From Methylicorpusculum sp. (lineage in GTDB: Bacteria > Pseudomonadota > Gammaproteobacteria > Methylococcales > Methylomonadaceae), in assembly GCF_030651835.1 (NCBI RefSeq), contig NZ_JAUSBX010000056.1, positions 1-64,000 on the forward strand: DNA of 64,000 nucleotides. Reading direction: 5' to 3'. This document shows positions 35,598 through 44,700 of this stretch, in pieces; position 1 is the first letter of the stretch, and each line of letters begins with the position of its first letter. The notes beneath the pieces are model-generated. The model did no database searches. It was not told the origin of the DNA and saw nothing but the letters and a program-made list of their open reading frames with translations. Both the position numbers and the translations under genes were made by a program.

Positions 35598-37391
35598 TTA
35601 TTTATAAACTGTAATGGTTTGCTTGGCGGTTTTATTGGATGTGTCCGTTGCGAGTGCTTCTATGGTATGTGCGCCAGCCTTAACCTTATTAGTATTCCAG
35701 CTATAGGACAGCGAACTGCCATTGACTGAGCTGACTAACTTACCATCAATGTAAAGCTTAACGTTCGCAACACTGACATCATCTTTTGCTGAAACACTAA
35801 TGGCCACTGACTTAGCTATCTTGCTACCGTTCGCAGGATTAGAGATGGTTACTGTAGGAGCTTGCTGGTCAACAACCACATTGTTTTTAACAGCAACCAC
35901 TACTTTAGCTGAACTACCTTGATTGCCGATAGCATCAACAGCCACTGCGGTTAGCGTTACATTGCCATCAGCCACTTGCTTTGAATCCCAGGAAAATTGA
36001 TAAGGCGAAGTGCCATCAGTACCCACCAATAGCCCGTTAGCGTATAAAGAAACTTCCGATACACCGACGTTATCAGTCGCATTAACTTCAGCTTGAACCA
36101 AACCACTCACAGTACTTCCTCCAGTAGGGGAGAAAATAGTAACACTGGGTGCTTGTGTATCTGTTTCCAACTTGACGATACTGGTAGCCATCGAAACAGC
36201 TGTCGCCGCATTAACCCGGCCGTGCCCATAGTAAGGATGTATATCACCCGCAATTTTGTCAGATGACGCTTTTAATACATTTTCAACTTCATCTACAGTC
36301 AGTGATGGGTTAGCTCCCATGATTAATGCCACAACGCCTGCAGTTACAGGAGCGGCAAAAGAAGTGCCATTCCAATTTGCATACCCGCCACCCCGCGTAG
36401 TGGTTTGAATTGAAGCACCTGGGGCGGCAACATCGATTAATGCGCCGAAATTAGACCAAGATGCTTTTTCATCCGTACTTGTCGTTGCCGAAACGGTGAT
36501 CATTTGTGTATTATTGGCAAACCCAGGGTCCGCACCATCATTTCCAGCTGCAACCACAACCAATCCGCCCTTACTGCGCATATATTGAGCCGCTGTAGTT
36601 ACCGTTGAGCTATTAGTGACCATGTAGCTGATATTGGCAACATCTGCTCCTTGATTGGCAGCCCAATTTAAGCCTTTGGCTATATCGCTCCAATAGGCAT
36701 AACTGTCGGTACTGTTGGAAATACGAACCGGTAAAATCTGCGCATTCCAAGCTACTGAAGCCACACCTAGCGCATTGTTGCTTGCCGCTGCGGCGGTCCC
36801 GGCAACAGCCGTACCATGACCATTAATATCGGACGTGTCATTACTTCCATCAACAGCATTCCAACCTGGCAATAATTTTCCTGAAAAATCAGGATGCGCG
36901 CCATCAATTCCTGTATCCAGGACAGCAATGATAATACCGTCTGCCTTAGTTTTATCCCATGCGGTGGGGGCTTGAATTTTTGGTAGATGCCAACTGCCAC
37001 TGTACCTTGGATCATTAGGAATTGCGCTGGCCTCAACCGCCATATCCAGTTCGGCAAATTCAACATGGGGATTTCTGGACAATGCTTTAACCACCGCTGC
37101 TTCGGCTTGAGCCGGCACATTAATAATATGCACCCCCAAACGGCCGATAGCGCCTTTTGATTGACCTTTGTTTTTTTTCAGAATGCTATCAAACTCAACT
37201 TCTGATAAACCGGCTTTAGGTTTGACTAAAATTTGCCCGGATTTCCAGAGCTGTGCAGGTGCGGCATTGACGACCGCAAGTCCTGAGGCGCCATAGACAC
37301 CCAACATGAGGACTGCTGTTAGCGTTGGTTTTATTACGTTTGTGTGTTTGGTTTGGTTTTTGTCACTGCTTCGGCTTTTAGATGAGTACAT
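35598..37391 (-). CDS. Secreted subtilisin-like serine protease (S8) with two C-terminal Ig-like domains
   Basis: This 597-residue protein has an N-terminal hydrophobic export segment (about residues 20-44), an inhibitor I9-like propeptide (about 50-115), a subtilase domain (about 140-400) and two immunoglobulin-like repeats (about 415-505 and 510-597), each with DxxxPxVxIxxPxxGS-type openings. The catalytic triad is Asp159 (VLDTG), His192 (NGHGT) and Ser344 (GTSFAAP), with oxyanion Asn284. All are intact. It probably acts outside the cell on proteins of the surface or matrix. The ATG has a strong ribosome binding site (AAAGGAG). A c-di-GMP-I riboswitch lies about 90 nt upstream, so its expression should respond to cyclic di-GMP. 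Confidence 0.93.
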   Translation of the reverse strand: MYSSKSRSSDKNQTKHTNVIKPTLTAVLMLGVYGASGLAVVNAAPAQLWKSGQILVKPKAGLSEVEFDSILKKNKGQSKGAIGRLGVHIINVPAQAEAAVVKALSRNPHVEFAELDMAVEASAIPNDPRYSGSWHLPKIQAPTAWDKTKADGIIIAVLDTGIDGAHPDFSGKLLPGWNAVDGSNDTSDINGHGTAVAGTAAAASNNALGVASVAWNAQILPVRISNSTDSYAYWSDIAKGLNWAANQGADVANISYMVTNSSTVTTAAQYMRSKGGLVVVAAGNDGADPGFANNTQMITVSATTSTDEKASWSNFGALIDVAAPGASIQTTTRGGGYANWNGTSFAAPVTAGVVALIMGANPSLTVDEVENVLKASSDKIAGDIHPYYGHGRVNAATAVSMATSIVKLETDTQAPSVTIFSPTGGSTVSGLVQAEVNATDNVGVSEVSLYANGLLVGTDGTSPYQFSWDSKQVADGNVTLTAVAVDAIGNQGSSAKVVVAVKNNVVVDQQAPTVTISNPANGSKIAKSVAISVSAKDDVSVANVKLYIDGKLVSSVNGSSLSYSWNTNKVKAGAHTIEALATDTSNKTAKQTITVYK

Positions 37392-37477
37392 GACTCTTCT
37401 CCTTTATTTAATGCCCGAAGGAGTTCCATGAATGTGAATTAAAATGGCTAAATCATTGTCTTTTCGCCATTTTAGCA

Positions 37478-37552
37478 ATCCCACTATCATAGGAGTAACT
37501 CCGTTAGACTGGAAACTTTGCGTCACCACCTTTCGATGGTTTTGCCCTATTT
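37478..37552 (-). promoter_or_regulatory. c-di-GMP-I (GEMM) riboswitch upstream of the subtilase gene
   Basis: On the minus strand the RNA reads AGGGCAAAACC, then a hairpin ACCATC-GAAA-GGTGGT with a GNRA tetraloop, then GACGCAAAG, then TCCAGTCTAA, a second hairpin GGAG-TTA-CTCC and TATGATAGTGGGATT. All of these are the conserved blocks of the GEMM-I aptamer in the right order and spacing. The outer P1 stem is poorly paired. A 9-bp hairpin (TAAAATGGC with GCCATTTTA, 37440-37474) lies between the aptamer and the subtilase start and may be part of the expression platform. Confidence 0.82.
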
Positions 37553-37958
37553 TGAATCTTTAATTATTCGGATCTTGGTTAACGGATTTCTATCTTTTTT
37601 TGATCCGCTGGTGAAAGAGTTTAATAAAATCGGTTGAGTTTGATGTGATGAGGTATGCAAAAAATCAGAAGTAGGTTTCATTTGATAAGTTTAGAGTCCA
37701 TTAATTGAATCAACGCACACTTTTGAGCCTGCCCAGGAAGATAATGAGTAAAACTCAATATCAACTGTATTAATTTTTTTCCCATTTTGACTTAAAACTT
37801 TGATTTCAAATCTATGTACAAATTGTCAAGCATGTGTGTAGGCAAAATCTTACAAAATTAAACTTATAAAATGCTTAATCGGGTTTACTTGGGCTTTAAG
37901 AAAATACATGGAATACTGATAATCTGTTTATAACCACCTTTCTTAAAAAAATACGCTC
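37553..37958. other. Divergent intergenic region, subtilase leader to lipoprotein
   Basis: The 406 bp beyond the riboswitch are AT-rich and should carry the promoters for the riboswitch-led transcript (leftward) and the lipoprotein gene (rightward). I see no clear boxes and no further structure. Confidence 0.4.
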
Positions 37959-38555
37959 ATGACATTACTCAAACTTTTTACGCTATTAACCATGCTTTTA
38001 CTCATATCGGCCTGTACAACTGAAGCGGTTAAACCGCTACCGACTGAAGAGGCAAAGATTGCCGCCCCGGTGCCGGAGGAAAAAGCGCAAAGCATTCCTC
38101 AATCCGAGGAGATGCCTCCTCTCAGCGTGCTTGTTGAAGGAAAAGAATTGCGGCTAATCAATATGATGGATGGAGGCGTTTGCAAGAATGATAGGCAAGG
38201 TGTTCAAGGGGTTTTTCTTACCTATGCAGCAATGGGCGATATTGACAGGATCAAAAAGGCAGAGGGCGCGGAAGTTTTCAATGGTTTTGCAAAACAGATT
38301 GAGTCGATGGCCTTAAAAGCCATGAAGCAGGCTGTCGATAAAACCGAGTTCGATTTTGATCCCTTTGCACTCAGTGAAATGGAAGCCCAACTTAAAATTA
38401 CCGAAGAATGGATCAAGCATTTTGATCAGGCCGTGGCCGCTGATGTTAAGGCGTTCACGAACAGCACGTCCTTAACTATTGCCATTACGCCTTTTATTAA
38501 ATCACTGATTTTTCATGGGCAAGGCTGCGAAATTGTAGCGCCCAAAGAGCAATAG
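37959..38555 (+). CDS. Putative lipoprotein of unknown function
   Basis: This 198-residue protein has a lipoprotein signal peptide, with hydrophobic residues 5-16 and the lipobox ISAC (cysteine at residue 19). The mature part begins with a proline- and glutamate-rich linker and then an α-helical domain with two cysteines, one in GGVCKND and one near the end in GQGCEIV, which may pair. I recognise no family. It stands alone between the divergent subtilase leader and the convergent response regulator gene. Confidence 0.75.
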   Translation: MTLLKLFTLLTMLLLISACTTEAVKPLPTEEAKIAAPVPEEKAQSIPQSEEMPPLSVLVEGKELRLINMMDGGVCKNDRQGVQGVFLTYAAMGDIDRIKKAEGAEVFNGFAKQIESMALKAMKQAVDKTEFDFDPFALSEMEAQLKITEEWIKHFDQAVAADVKAFTNSTSLTIAITPFIKSLIFHGQGCEIVAPKEQ

Positions 38556-38921
38556 AATAGCCAGGGCGGTTAAATGCGTAGGATGTGCTGAGGCACGAAG
38601 CGCATCAATAGCGTAGGATGCGCTTCATGCTGTTCCGCAGATGCTGCTTAGGATTCCGTCATAAATAACTTTCCGGAATTCTGATTATGTCGAACGGTTC
38701 GATTATCCCCCTCTTTGAAAACGAGAGGCAGGGTGAGAGTTTTTAATAAATCCCTCGCGATCCCCCTTTTTCAAAGGGGGGAAGTTATTTGTAGCGATAT
38801 CCTTATCTTTCATTTTCTGAGGTGATGCGGTTGCTTGATGATCTTTAGGTAGTGTGTGGGCGAAATGAATTCGCCCCACAGGTACTCAAGTCATTTCGTG
38901 CTCTTTCCTACGCTTTTCGGC
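38556..38921. repeat. Intergenic region made of dispersed repeats
   Basis: The gap contains two tandem GCGTAGGATG(T/C)GCT units at about 38576-38636. It also has a split CCCCCTCTTTG / CCCCCTTTTTCAAAGGGGG palindrome at about 38706-38790. Both are common extragenic repeats of proteobacterial chromosomes. No gene is seen. Confidence 0.45.
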
Positions 38922-39635
38922 TCAAATCGATTCAGGCACAATCAATCTGAAACCCAAGCCTTGCTGAGTTTCCAATAAAGGCAGATCGAAAGGCTTGTCG
39001 ATCGCTTTACGTAGCTTGTATAAATGACTGCGTAAAGTATCGCTGTCCGGCGTCAACTCACCCCAAAGCTCTTGTTCCAATTGCTCACGGGTGACAAGAT
39101 TGGGTGACTCGCGCATTAATATCCGTAAAATACGCAAGCAGGTCGGTGACAAATGAATCATCTGCCCGTTTCGCATGACCTGCATGGTGCGTGTATCAAA
39201 ACTCAAATCATGGATCTTATAGACGGCCTCATCCATCTCCCCCCGTTCACGCCGAATCAAAGCCACAATGCGGGCTTCCAGTTCGGGCATATCGAAGGGT
39301 TTGATTAGATAATCATCTGCGCCGTGCTGAAAACCGGCCAGTTTGTCTTGCAATTGATCCCTGGCGGTTAGCATAAGAATAGGCGTTGACAAATGCGCAT
39401 CCTGGCGCAGACGCAGGCATATGGTCAAACCGTCAATTCCGGGTAAAGAGATATCAAGGATAATGGCGTCGTAGCGCTGAGTGGTCGCCAAATGCAAAGC
39501 ACACAGACCATCATGGGCATAATCCATGATAAATCCGGCACTCTCAAGATAAGCGCCAACAGCCTGTGCGAGAGGCTTGTGGTCTTCTACCAGAAGAATT
39601 TTGGCGTTTTTGTGAATTTTTAGCGTGGTGTACAT
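38922..39635 (-). CDS. OmpR/PhoB family response regulator
   Basis: This 237-residue regulator has a normal receiver domain: acidic VEDH near the N-terminus, phosphoacceptor in AIILDISLPGIDG, conserved threonine in LMLTARD and lysine in YLIKPFD. A winged-helix DNA-binding domain follows, with the recognition region DSDTLRSHLYKLRKAI and the end GLGFRLIV. I chose the ATG at 39635; a TTG at 39662 would add nine residues. No histidine kinase lies next to it, so it is an orphan here and its signal and targets are unknown. Confidence 0.9.
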   Translation of the reverse strand: MYTTLKIHKNAKILLVEDHKPLAQAVGAYLESAGFIMDYAHDGLCALHLATTQRYDAIILDISLPGIDGLTICLRLRQDAHLSTPILMLTARDQLQDKLAGFQHGADDYLIKPFDMPELEARIVALIRRERGEMDEAVYKIHDLSFDTRTMQVMRNGQMIHLSPTCLRILRILMRESPNLVTREQLEQELWGELTPDSDTLRSHLYKLRKAIDKPFDLPLLETQQGLGFRLIVPESI

Positions 39636-39766
39636 CGTTTCGAATGCCAGGATGTGGGTCAAACATGAATGACTTTATCTGGATAGAGCCGGTTTTCGAA
39701 GTGACAGATGAGTTATCTGCCACTCGATAAACCAGGAGAATAACTACAATTTAGCTCGTTTTTAAA

Positions 39767-40735
39767 TCAGTCTTCCAACTGCTGAATACCATCCAAATAC
39801 CATTTTGGCTGAATGCTGTTCTTTGTTTTGGTGAAATGCCAGATCTCCCTGACTTGATTAGCTTGACTGTCATTGTCTTCACGCATGATCGCATCGAACA
39901 GCACGACAGCTTCCAAATCTTGTCCGATTTCTCTGACTTCAAGCAACTCGGCATTCAATTTTAATATTTCCGTATGATTTTCATCGCTGCTGGCTTTCAA
40001 TTGATCTTGAATCTCGCCAAATACTTTGTCGGTCGTTAGGCTGCGAATTTCAGCCAAGTCTCTTTGATCCCAAGCGAATTGCAAACTTTTATAGGCATTT
40101 TTAGCGCCTGAAAGAAAATCCGCCTCATTAAATCCGGCGGGAACAATCGGGCTGTTAAAATCCGCATCCTGCTGAAAATTCATAACCGGATTAGCTGTTT
40201 CTGCAGGCTTGTCTTTTTTGAATAAAAGATCGGTATTAAATGCAGAAGAGCCGCTGGTTGTCTGAGGCTGAGCATTAATTGCTGCATTGTCCGAACCGGA
40301 CTCATCATAGCCGGATCTTTCGTAACTGTAAGCAGGCTTTCTGGCCGAACCCGCTTTGGCTGCAAAGAGCTTGTAAAGTACAAAGGCGATACCTGCAAAC
40401 AACAGGATATCGACAAAATTAATGCCTTCAAATGCACCGCCAAACAGCATTGCGCCCAGTAAACCACCCAAAGCCAGACCGCCCAGCATCCCCATTAATC
40501 CGCCGCGTTTGGCCAATTGTTGTTTAGCTGTTTGATTTTGGTTAGTGGCTTGCTGTTGCGAAGGGGATTTTGCAGGCTGCGCTGCAGAACGTTTATAAGG
40601 CATGCTGAAAGCCGATTTTCCACCAAATGAGCTGCCGCCTCCGAAGCGTTTTGCCTCAGCATCCTGGATGCCGCCCAAGCTTAATGAAAGACCGATTAAT
40701 ACAGTTGCAAATAAGCCGGTATATCTTTTTATCAT
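39767..40735 (-). CDS. Tim44-like domain membrane protein
   Basis: This 322-residue protein has a signal sequence (TGLFATVLIGLSLSLG), a glycine-, serine- and glutamine-rich linker, a glycine-rich membrane segment (GMLGGLALGGLLGAMLFGG), a second membrane helix (FVDILLFAGIAFVLYKLFA) and a C-terminal Tim44-like domain (about residues 195-320). The Tim44 domain is an NTF2-like fold that binds lipid or small molecules. Bacterial members are common, but their role is not settled. The gene appears to be monocistronic. Confidence 0.85.
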   Translation of the reverse strand: MIKRYTGLFATVLIGLSLSLGGIQDAEAKRFGGGSSFGGKSAFSMPYKRSAAQPAKSPSQQQATNQNQTAKQQLAKRGGLMGMLGGLALGGLLGAMLFGGAFEGINFVDILLFAGIAFVLYKLFAAKAGSARKPAYSYERSGYDESGSDNAAINAQPQTTSGSSAFNTDLLFKKDKPAETANPVMNFQQDADFNSPIVPAGFNEADFLSGAKNAYKSLQFAWDQRDLAEIRSLTTDKVFGEIQDQLKASSDENHTEILKLNAELLEVREIGQDLEAVVLFDAIMREDNDSQANQVREIWHFTKTKNSIQPKWYLDGIQQLED

Positions 40736-40861
40736 TGTTCAATCTCTTTTTTCGTTAAGTTAAGGTTATTGCCCAAAGCTTTTTTATTATTTCTTCCAAA
40801 GGACAGCAAAGAACGCAATCAGTTCATTCTCCTTGCATTCAATTCCAGTTGCAAGACAACT

Positions 40862-41043
40862 CACTCGATGCAGTAATTCCCAGTTTGAGCTTTTTAGCGT
40901 TAATTAGGGGCAAGTTAAGTCTGGCGAGGCACGCCGTGAACCCATCCATGGGGGCTTGACGATAGCGGTCCTGCTATCGACATCCTCGCCAATCTCACCT
41001 TACCCCTTCTTTGGTGTCAAATTGGGAATTGCTGCACTCGATG
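40862..41043. mobile_element. MITE-like element, copy 3, with 9-bp target duplication
   Basis: The element spans 40871-41034 (164 bp) with ends CAGTAATTCCCAGTTTGA and TCAAATTGGGAATTGCTG, an 18-bp terminal inverted repeat with two mismatches. Exact 9-bp direct repeats CACTCGATG flank it at 40862-40870 and 41035-41043. The interior carries the hairpin CGATAGC-N6-GCTATCG and the CCATCCATGGGGGC block. It has no coding capacity. It inserted directly beside the left end of another family member. Confidence 0.85.
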
Positions 41044-41115
41044 CAACAATTCTCTGTTTGATCTTTTCGGCGTCATTTTGGGCAGGAAAAAGCCTGTTGA
41101 GGACTTTTTTATGGG
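41044..41115. mobile_element. MITE-like element, left-end fragment
   Basis: The sequence CAACAATTCTCTGTTTGATC continues with TTTTCGGCGTCATTTTGGGC, matching the left part of the copy at 4739. No right end was found, so this is a truncated copy, and it abuts the target duplication of copy 3. Confidence 0.55.
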
Positions 41116-41424
41116 TGAATATTGTATTTTTCAACTTTGCAGCGGCGCTGTTATTGGTATATCCGCAAGAAAGCGAATATCCGATTTGAGGAAAAATCAG
41201 CAACGCCGTCATTCCGGAATGGATTGCCGGAGCCGTTAGATCCCGTCATTTCGGCAGGGATTGCCGAAATCCAGACCTCAAGGATAGCACGAAGCTTACT
41301 ATCCTTGGCACTGGATGCCCGTTTCCAGACGGGCATGACGGGCTTATTGATTTAGCTGAAACAGTTTGGGGACGAGCATGAAACAACTTCTTCAAAGACT
41401 GGAAGGGGGTTCGGAGGCTCGATT

Positions 41425-41500
41425 GACAGGTGTCGGCGTCAGGGATTGACGCCGTCAAGCCTACACGGACGTATTCACGGCGTCCTGTCAGCCGAGTCAC
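41425..41500. repeat. Dispersed hairpin repeat downstream of hps-phi
   Basis: The sequence has GGCGTCAGGGATTGACGCC followed by ACGGACGTATTCACGGCGTC. The same arrangement (inverted repeat around CAGGGAT, then GGACGTATTCA...CGTCC) is found at about 42825-42882 on the other side of hps-phi, and a diverged version forms the interior of the MITE-like elements. Confidence 0.5.
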
Positions 41501-41566
41501 CGAACCCCACAAACAGTGCTGCTTGTGGTAGTTATTTTGTGCTTATTCCTTGCTAATCAGGAAGAC

Positions 41567-42742
41567 TTATTCAAGATTAGCGTGTCTTGATCTCATGATT
41601 TCTTCAGGAATGCCTTTCTCATGGATGATATGCGAAATTAACGCCTCCAGGAACCACAGTGTAGACAGCTCGAAAACGGTACCCATCGGCATTCCGACCA
41701 CTTTTTTGTATTGATCGGCGCGGCCTATTTGGAAAACCGCTGTTGCCAAATCGCCAATGGTTGAATCATCCTTGGCTGAAATCAACGCAATATCGGCGCC
41801 CACTTCTTTGGCTTTCTTGGTAAATGCAATCAACTGTTCGGTTTCGCCCGAACCTGAAATAACGATCAACAAGTCGCCCGGACGAATACTGGGTGTAACC
41901 ACTTCTCCGACTACGCTGACATCATAGCCGCTATGAACCAAGCGCATGGCGAAGAAGCGGCAAACCAATCCGGAGCGGCCCGCACCTGAAATAAAAATGC
42001 GTCTGGCGTTATCGAGCATATCGGTCAGTTGCTCGTTATAAGCGTCTTGTGTAGTCGCCAAAACACTGGCAATTTTATCCAGCACAAAATGCCGATGCGT
42101 CGCTTTGCCGTCTGCATGTAAACGGATCAAGCGTGCCGCAGATGCCGGGGATGCGGCGCCATAAATAGCTGCGCCCACGACGATGATATCCGCACCGGCA
42201 TCAGCAACCTGTTTTGCCGTGGTCTGATTGATACCGCCCGCGACTGAAATTCTGACATTCAATCCCAAGCGGGCAATATCCTGTAGATCGGCAAAAGGTG
42301 TTTGCCCCGCAGCCTGTGCATCCAATCCAGTATGAACACCAATAATTTGTGCACCTAATTCAGCGGCTTGACGCGCACATTCGACTTTGTTGGGCACGTT
42401 GATCAAATCGACCTGCACTTCTGCATGATGGGCTTTTGCTGCTTTTATCACGCCACCGATTGTAGCCATGCCCGAGACACCCAGCACTGTACAAATATCG
42501 GCTCCCGCCGCATAGAAAGGCGTTGCTTCATACTCACCGGCATCCATCGTTTTGAGGTCAACGAGAAGCAGCTTGTTTGGGAATTTTGCTTTTAGCGCTT
42601 TGACTATTTCTATACCGTTAAATTTAATACACGGTGTTCCGATCTCAAAAATATCAACATAAGGCGCGGCTTGCTCAGCCAGATTGATGGTTTGATCGAA
42701 ATCCAATGAATCCAATGCTAATTGAATTAAGGGCGATGCCAT
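41567..42742 (-). CDS. Bifunctional 3-hexulose-6-phosphate synthase/6-phospho-3-hexuloisomerase
   Basis: This 391-residue fusion catalyses both key steps of formaldehyde fixation in the ribulose monophosphate cycle. Residues 1-210 are the synthase, an orotidine-decarboxylase-like barrel with the DxKxxD motif at Asp62, Lys64 and Asp67 and the GVHTGLD and VAGGI blocks. Residues about 230-391 are the isomerase, a SIS-domain protein with ISGAGRSG at 251-258 and SGSGET at 296-301. The fused form is known from methylotrophs including type I methanotrophs, many of which also carry separate genes. A strong ribosome binding site (AGGAGT) precedes the ATG. It appears to be monocistronic. Confidence 0.96.
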   Translation of the reverse strand: MASPLIQLALDSLDFDQTINLAEQAAPYVDIFEIGTPCIKFNGIEIVKALKAKFPNKLLLVDLKTMDAGEYEATPFYAAGADICTVLGVSGMATIGGVIKAAKAHHAEVQVDLINVPNKVECARQAAELGAQIIGVHTGLDAQAAGQTPFADLQDIARLGLNVRISVAGGINQTTAKQVADAGADIIVVGAAIYGAASPASAARLIRLHADGKATHRHFVLDKIASVLATTQDAYNEQLTDMLDNARRIFISGAGRSGLVCRFFAMRLVHSGYDVSVVGEVVTPSIRPGDLLIVISGSGETEQLIAFTKKAKEVGADIALISAKDDSTIGDLATAVFQIGRADQYKKVVGMPMGTVFELSTLWFLEALISHIIHEKGIPEEIMRSRHANLE

Positions 42743-42824
42743 GCTGCTTACTCCTCTCTCTTATTTATTGTTATGGTGTAACCACTCACCCGTTTGGAAT
42801 AGAGGGTGTAGGTGATTGATTGAA

Positions 42825-42882
42825 AAGGCTTCTGCAACAGGGATGTTGCAGAGAGCTACAGGGACGTATTCATGCGTCCTTT
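42825..42882. repeat. Dispersed hairpin repeat upstream of hps-phi
   Basis: The sequence TCTGCAACAGGGATGTTGCAGA is a near-perfect hairpin around CAGGGAT, and it is followed by CAGGGACGTATTCATGCGTCC. It is the same class as the repeat at 41425-41500 and in the same orientation, so hps-phi is bracketed by direct repeats. Confidence 0.5.
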
Positions 42883-43011
42883 GAAATCAAGCGCCTAAAC
42901 CCAATAAAATGGAAGGGGGTGAGCAGATTCGTTATGGTTTATCGATAATGCACGATTGCAGAACTCTAATTCAGTAGCCGAGCTTATGTCAATCCGGGCA
43001 ATATTAATTGA

Positions 43012-44700
43012 TCAATTTCCGTCTTTCGCCGACCCGTATTTATCATTTAGAAAATAGCGCCTGGTGATATAAATGGCTAATAAAGGCATGGCCAACCCTA
43101 AGAACATGACCGTAAATAGTAACTCGCCTAACTGACTGTAATCGGCAGGAACTTCTATTGCGCCGGACGTTATATCTTTAATTTCACGGGTAATGACAAA
43201 GATTTTATTGAGCAGCTTGGTGATGAGTTGAGACAGCGATAGCGCAAGATTAACAAACGCCGCCATGACAGCAAAATAAGTTGCTTTTGTTTTTTCGGGC
43301 GCTGAACTGGCGATCCATGCCAGCATTGGAATCATCGACACCTGTCCCAACGGTGACTCCAGCGCCGTATCAAACAAGGCAATGAACCTTGCATCGACAA
43401 CGCCGCCCGTATGCGCAGCGGTCCATTCGTGTATCCCATAATACAAACCGATATTAGGCAGGTAAAGAATCGTACCCGCTACGGTCAATACGGCAATGAT
43501 ATGCGTAATGGGACGTTCGGCCATAAATCGCCTGAATAAAAACATCCCCAGCAGCGTCAGCGAACTGGTCAATAACGACAATTGCGCCAGAAACTGTTGA
43601 TCAAATGCCAATTCATCGATCATCCACCAGGTTTCTCCTGCCCCGGTCGTTGGAACGGCACGGAAAACAAAGATCACCAGAGCAGTGCCATAAAGGGTTT
43701 TTCGAGCGTTCTCGTCCAGCTCCACGGTCAGATATTTGATCAGAAATAATACGATAGCCAACGAACCCGCGAAGACGATCTCTTCTTTGTAGGGAATATT
43801 ACTGAGCCCCATCACCATGGCAAACAGAACAAATGTCAAGCTACCGCCCAATATCCAGGGGTTCATCAAGGTGGGCTCTTGGTCATCGCGGCCTAACATA
43901 CGCTCGATTTGATCTCGCTCAAACCCCTGAGCAGCCAATCGCCATTCCTGCTGAGACCGGAGATAGGTTGCCAGAACAACGCCCAGTACCGACACAACCG
44001 GAATCAATAAAGCCCAATGGTAAACCGACAGATAAACGGCTGTTTTCTCAGTTTCACTTAATGATTCAACGCCGCTAAATGCGATTACATTAGCGCCAGC
44101 GACCAATAAACTGCCGCCTATAATGGCAACACGCCCCAAAGTCTGCATGGTCGTGTGACCCAGCATCATTTGCAAACCGGAAATGGGCTGACCTTGGTCA
44201 TCGACTCGCGGTACGGCTTCAACCGTCATGGCATCCGCCACGGTATCCTGAATGACATAGCCGATTGGCGCCAACAATGTCGCCAATACATACCAGGTTT
44301 CAGCGGGCATGATATTTGTCATATAGGCTCTATCACCCAGCAGACTCGCCATGATGACCAGACTTGCGGCAATCAGGCCTGCGCCAACATAAATAAAAGC
44401 CCCCTTATGGCGCCAATATCTATCGACCAGATGTCCCATGGGCATTTTCAGCGTCCATGGCAACATCACCCAGAAACTGAGGGTCGCCAAAAACTCGGCC
44501 GACAAACCCAGATAGTCTTTTACAAAAAAAGTCCCGACTATCCCTGTTAATCCGGAAATACCGGCGGCTAAATAAACCATCAAAGGCGGTACATAGCTCA
44601 TTCGCATCTGTCTGCCCAAATCATAAACATTACGATCAAGCCAGTTTAGCCATCGGTTATATAGGCTGTTATTTGATGAATCTTGATTTTGTGTTGCCAT
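43012..44700 (-). CDS. MFS/BT1-like membrane transporter
   Basis: This 562-residue integral membrane protein has about 12-14 hydrophobic segments. Near the N-terminus it has the carrier pattern of an MFS or folate-biopterin (BT1) transporter: TLKMPMGHLVDRYWRHKG, a cytoplasmic loop motif resembling MFS motif A. A middle loop (about 240-275, ERDQIERMLGRDDQEP) separates two halves. I used the ATG at 44700, which has an AAAGG site; an ATG at 44727 adds nine residues. Substrate is unknown. It lies upstream of hps-phi on the same strand but is separated from it by a 269-bp repeat-bearing gap. Confidence 0.78.
   Translation of the reverse strand: MATQNQDSSNNSLYNRWLNWLDRNVYDLGRQMRMSYVPPLMVYLAAGISGLTGIVGTFFVKDYLGLSAEFLATLSFWVMLPWTLKMPMGHLVDRYWRHKGAFIYVGAGLIAASLVIMASLLGDRAYMTNIMPAETWYVLATLLAPIGYVIQDTVADAMTVEAVPRVDDQGQPISGLQMMLGHTTMQTLGRVAIIGGSLLVAGANVIAFSGVESLSETEKTAVYLSVYHWALLIPVVSVLGVVLATYLRSQQEWRLAAQGFERDQIERMLGRDDQEPTLMNPWILGGSLTFVLFAMVMGLSNIPYKEEIVFAGSLAIVLFLIKYLTVELDENARKTLYGTALVIFVFRAVPTTGAGETWWMIDELAFDQQFLAQLSLLTSSLTLLGMFLFRRFMAERPITHIIAVLTVAGTILYLPNIGLYYGIHEWTAAHTGGVVDARFIALFDTALESPLGQVSMIPMLAWIASSAPEKTKATYFAVMAAFVNLALSLSQLITKLLNKIFVITREIKDITSGAIEVPADYSQLGELLFTVMFLGLAMPLLAIYITRRYFLNDKYGSAKDGN

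Larger units (their letters stand above)
40736..41566. other. Repeat-rich intergenic region between Tim44 protein and HPS-PHI genes
   Basis: The 831-bp gap contains MITE copy 3 (40871-41034) with its target duplication and a MITE left-end fragment (41044 onward). It also has hairpin repeats of the TTCCGGAATGGATTGCCGGA type at about 41206-41345 and a GACGTATTCACGGCGTCC repeat at about 41425-41500. No gene is supported. Confidence 0.6.

Noticed and set aside
40956-41212. Short frames on both strands in the Tim44/hps-phi gap
   Set aside because: They lie inside MITE copy 3 and its fragment; the same translated pieces recur wherever the repeat occurs.
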